Positions 62,769-64,000 of a DNA stretch of 64,000 bases are shown one piece after another. The position numbers were made by a program, and so were the translations under genes. The DNA lies in assembly GCA_947177395.1 (NCBI GenBank), contig CAMWUI010000007.1:1-64000 (forward strand), written 5' to 3'. Positions within the stretch are counted from its first letter, which is position 1, and each line of letters opens with the position of its first letter. Source of the DNA: an uncultured Paraprevotella sp. Its GTDB lineage: Bacteria > Bacteroidota > Bacteroidia > Bacteroidales > Bacteroidaceae. The notes under the pieces were generated by a model, which searched no databases, was not told the DNA's origin, and worked only from the letters and a program-made list of their open reading frames with translations.

Positions 62769-64000
62769 TTATTCTTTTCTGAGTGAAAGGGATATTCGTT
62801 TACGTTCTTTATCTATGCCGATCACGCGTACCGTGATATGTTGATTCAGCGATACGACAGCCGAAGGGGCGTCCACGTAACCGTCCGCCATTTGTGAAAT
62901 GTGCACCAAGCCTTTTTCGTGGATGCCTATGTCCACAAAACATCCGAAGTTCGTGATGTTCGTCACGATTCCCGGCAAAGACATTCCGACAGAGAGGTCA
63001 TCTATGGTGCGTACGTCTTCTGCAAAAGAGAACGGTTTCACTGTGGAGCGCGGGTCAAGTCCCGGTTTGTCCAGTTCGTGAAGGATATCGGTCAGTGTCG
63101 GCATTCCGCACGCATCCGTGACATAATTCTGTAAGTTGATTCTTTGTCTCAGTTCTTTGGACCGGATTAAATCCTCCACCGTGGTATGCAGGTCTTCAGC
63201 CATTTTTTCCACAACAGTATATCGTTCGGGGTGTACGGCTGAATTATCCAGCGGACTATCGCCTTGCGGAATGCGCAGGAAACCGGCACACATCTCGAAT
63301 GTCTTTTCTCCCATCCGTGCCACTTGCATCAGTTGGCGCCGGTTGCGGAACGGTCCGTTCTCCGTGCGGTGACGGACAATGTTTCGCGCCAGCTGGGGAC
63401 CTAATCCGGAGATGTATGACAACAAGTGGTAACTGGCTGTATTCAGATTGACTCCGACGGAATTGACGCAGGATTCTACCGTCTGGTCCAATGCCTTTTT
63501 CAGTTTTCCGGCGTCTACATCATGCTGGTATTGTCCTATCCCGATAGATTTCGGATCGATTTTTACCAGTTCGGCCAAAGGATCCATGAGACGACGGCCG
63601 ATGGATACAGCCCCCCGTACCGTGACATCATATTCGGGAAACTCTTCCCGTGCGACAGCAGATGCGGAATAAACCGAGGCCCCGTCTTCGTTGACTATAT
63701 AGATGTCTGTCGGATGAGTGAAACGGACCGTGCGGATGAAATCCTCCGTTTCCCGGCTGGCCGTTCCATTGCCTATGGCGATAGCTTCCGTGCTGTATTG
63801 TTCGGTTAGTTGTTCTATTTTTCTGCGTGCCGCTTCCGTTTTGTGGTGCGGAGGGTGAGGAAATATCGTTTCGTTGTGCAACAATGCTCCTTGTGCGTCC
63901 AGGCATACAACCTTACATCCGGTACGGAATCCGGGATCAATGGCCAGTATACGTTTTTGTCCCAGTGGAGCGGCCAGTAAGAGTTGTCTTAGGTTGCCGG
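62769..64000 (-). CDS. tex: Tex family RNA-binding protein (transcription accessory protein), 5' end outside the window
   Basis: Conserved nucleic-acid-binding protein of uncertain role in transcription. The reading frame continues to the window edge: upstream of the first in-frame start candidate it encodes QLLLAAPLGQKRILAIDPGF, the opening of the YqgF/RNase H-like domain. Then come the helix-hairpin-helix domains (NTASYHLLSYISGLGPQLARNIV and GPFRNRRQLMQVARMG) and a C-terminal S1 domain (GMSLPGIVTNITNFGCFVDIGIHEKGLVHISQMAD). About 410 residues are visible; the N-terminal helical part is missing. It is followed directly by the HAD gene. Confidence 0.93.
   Translation of the reverse strand, partial: GNLRQLLLAAPLGQKRILAIDPGFRTGCKVVCLDAQGALLHNETIFPHPPHHKTEAARRKIEQLTEQYSTEAIAIGNGTASRETEDFIRTVRFTHPTDIYIVNEDGASVYSASAVAREEFPEYDVTVRGAVSIGRRLMDPLAELVKIDPKSIGIGQYQHDVDAGKLKKALDQTVESCVNSVGVNLNTASYHLLSYISGLGPQLARNIVRHRTENGPFRNRRQLMQVARMGEKTFEMCAGFLRIPQGDSPLDNSAVHPERYTVVEKMAEDLHTTVEDLIRSKELRQRINLQNYVTDACGMPTLTDILHELDKPGLDPRSTVKPFSFAEDVRTIDDLSVGMSLPGIVTNITNFGCFVDIGIHEKGLVHISQMADGYVDAPSAVVSLNQHITVRVIGIDKERKRISLSLRKE

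Overview
The window comes from a Gram-negative Bacteroidales bacterium (Bacteroidaceae/Prevotellaceae type; the genus cannot be fixed from the sequence). The signs are the Bacteroidetes promoter pattern (TTG, a 19-20 base spacer, then TAnnTTTG) in front of many genes, family versions typical of this order (DUF5063 and DMP19 proteins, truncated MetH, LolA-like protein, C10 protease, GH43, GH78 and PL11 enzymes), and several secreted proteins ending in a type IX secretion-like C-terminal segment. G+C looks close to half overall, but it is uneven: the 4.2-12.1 kb stretch is visibly GC-rich and 22.7-24.2 kb is visibly AT-rich.

Layout. 1-100: 3' end of a 5S rRNA and its terminator. 0.1-2.0 kb (+): DNA polymerase IV and a small heat-shock protein. 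2.1-4.0 kb (-): asparaginase and OMP decarboxylase. 4.1 kb: a near-perfect 48-bp palindrome. 4.2-12.1 kb (-): a GC-rich pair of a secreted alpha-L-rhamnosidase and a membrane beta-propeller/AraC-type regulator, lying between pyrF and prfA. 12.2-18.4 kb (-): prfA, rplU-rpmA, trxB, a lolA-like gene and ftsK. 18.5-22.7 kb (+): a DUF5063 gene, a 3'-5' exonuclease, an RlmI-like methyltransferase and guaA. 22.7-24.7 kb: an AT-rich accessory patch with a 23-bp tandem array, a Panacea antitoxin-like gene overlapping an unknown small gene, and a candidate ~325-nt structured RNA. 24.8-30.6 kb (+): a secreted-protein operon with a beta-helix-like protein, a large dockerin-bearing protein, a cohesin-like protein and a 47-residue peptide. 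30.7-34.8 kb (-): a three-domain GH43 protein and a GT2 glycosyltransferase. 35.0-47.8 kb (+): DMP19, smpB, metH, a C10 protease, an ABC-F ATPase, an M13 peptidase and an alpha/beta hydrolase. 47.9-51.1 kb: clpC (-) and an intergenic region with a second 23-bp array and a 164-nt hairpin element. 51.1-61.1 kb (+): gyrA, two TPR-type proteins and a PL11 rhamnogalacturonan lyase fused to beta-helix-like repeats. 61.3-64.0 kb: rubrerythrin (+), a Cof-type HAD phosphatase (-) and the 3' part of tex (-).

Most genes are core housekeeping (nucleotide synthesis, translation, ribosome rescue, chromosome partition, topology, proteostasis, redox defence). The accessory layer centres on extracellular glycan and protein use. 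GH78, triple-GH43 and PL11 proteins would all fit attack on pectic rhamnogalacturonan I and its arabinan side chains, although they are dispersed and no SusC/SusD pair is present. The least explained parts are the dockerin/cohesin-like operon with the RNA in front of it, and the Panacea pair beside it.
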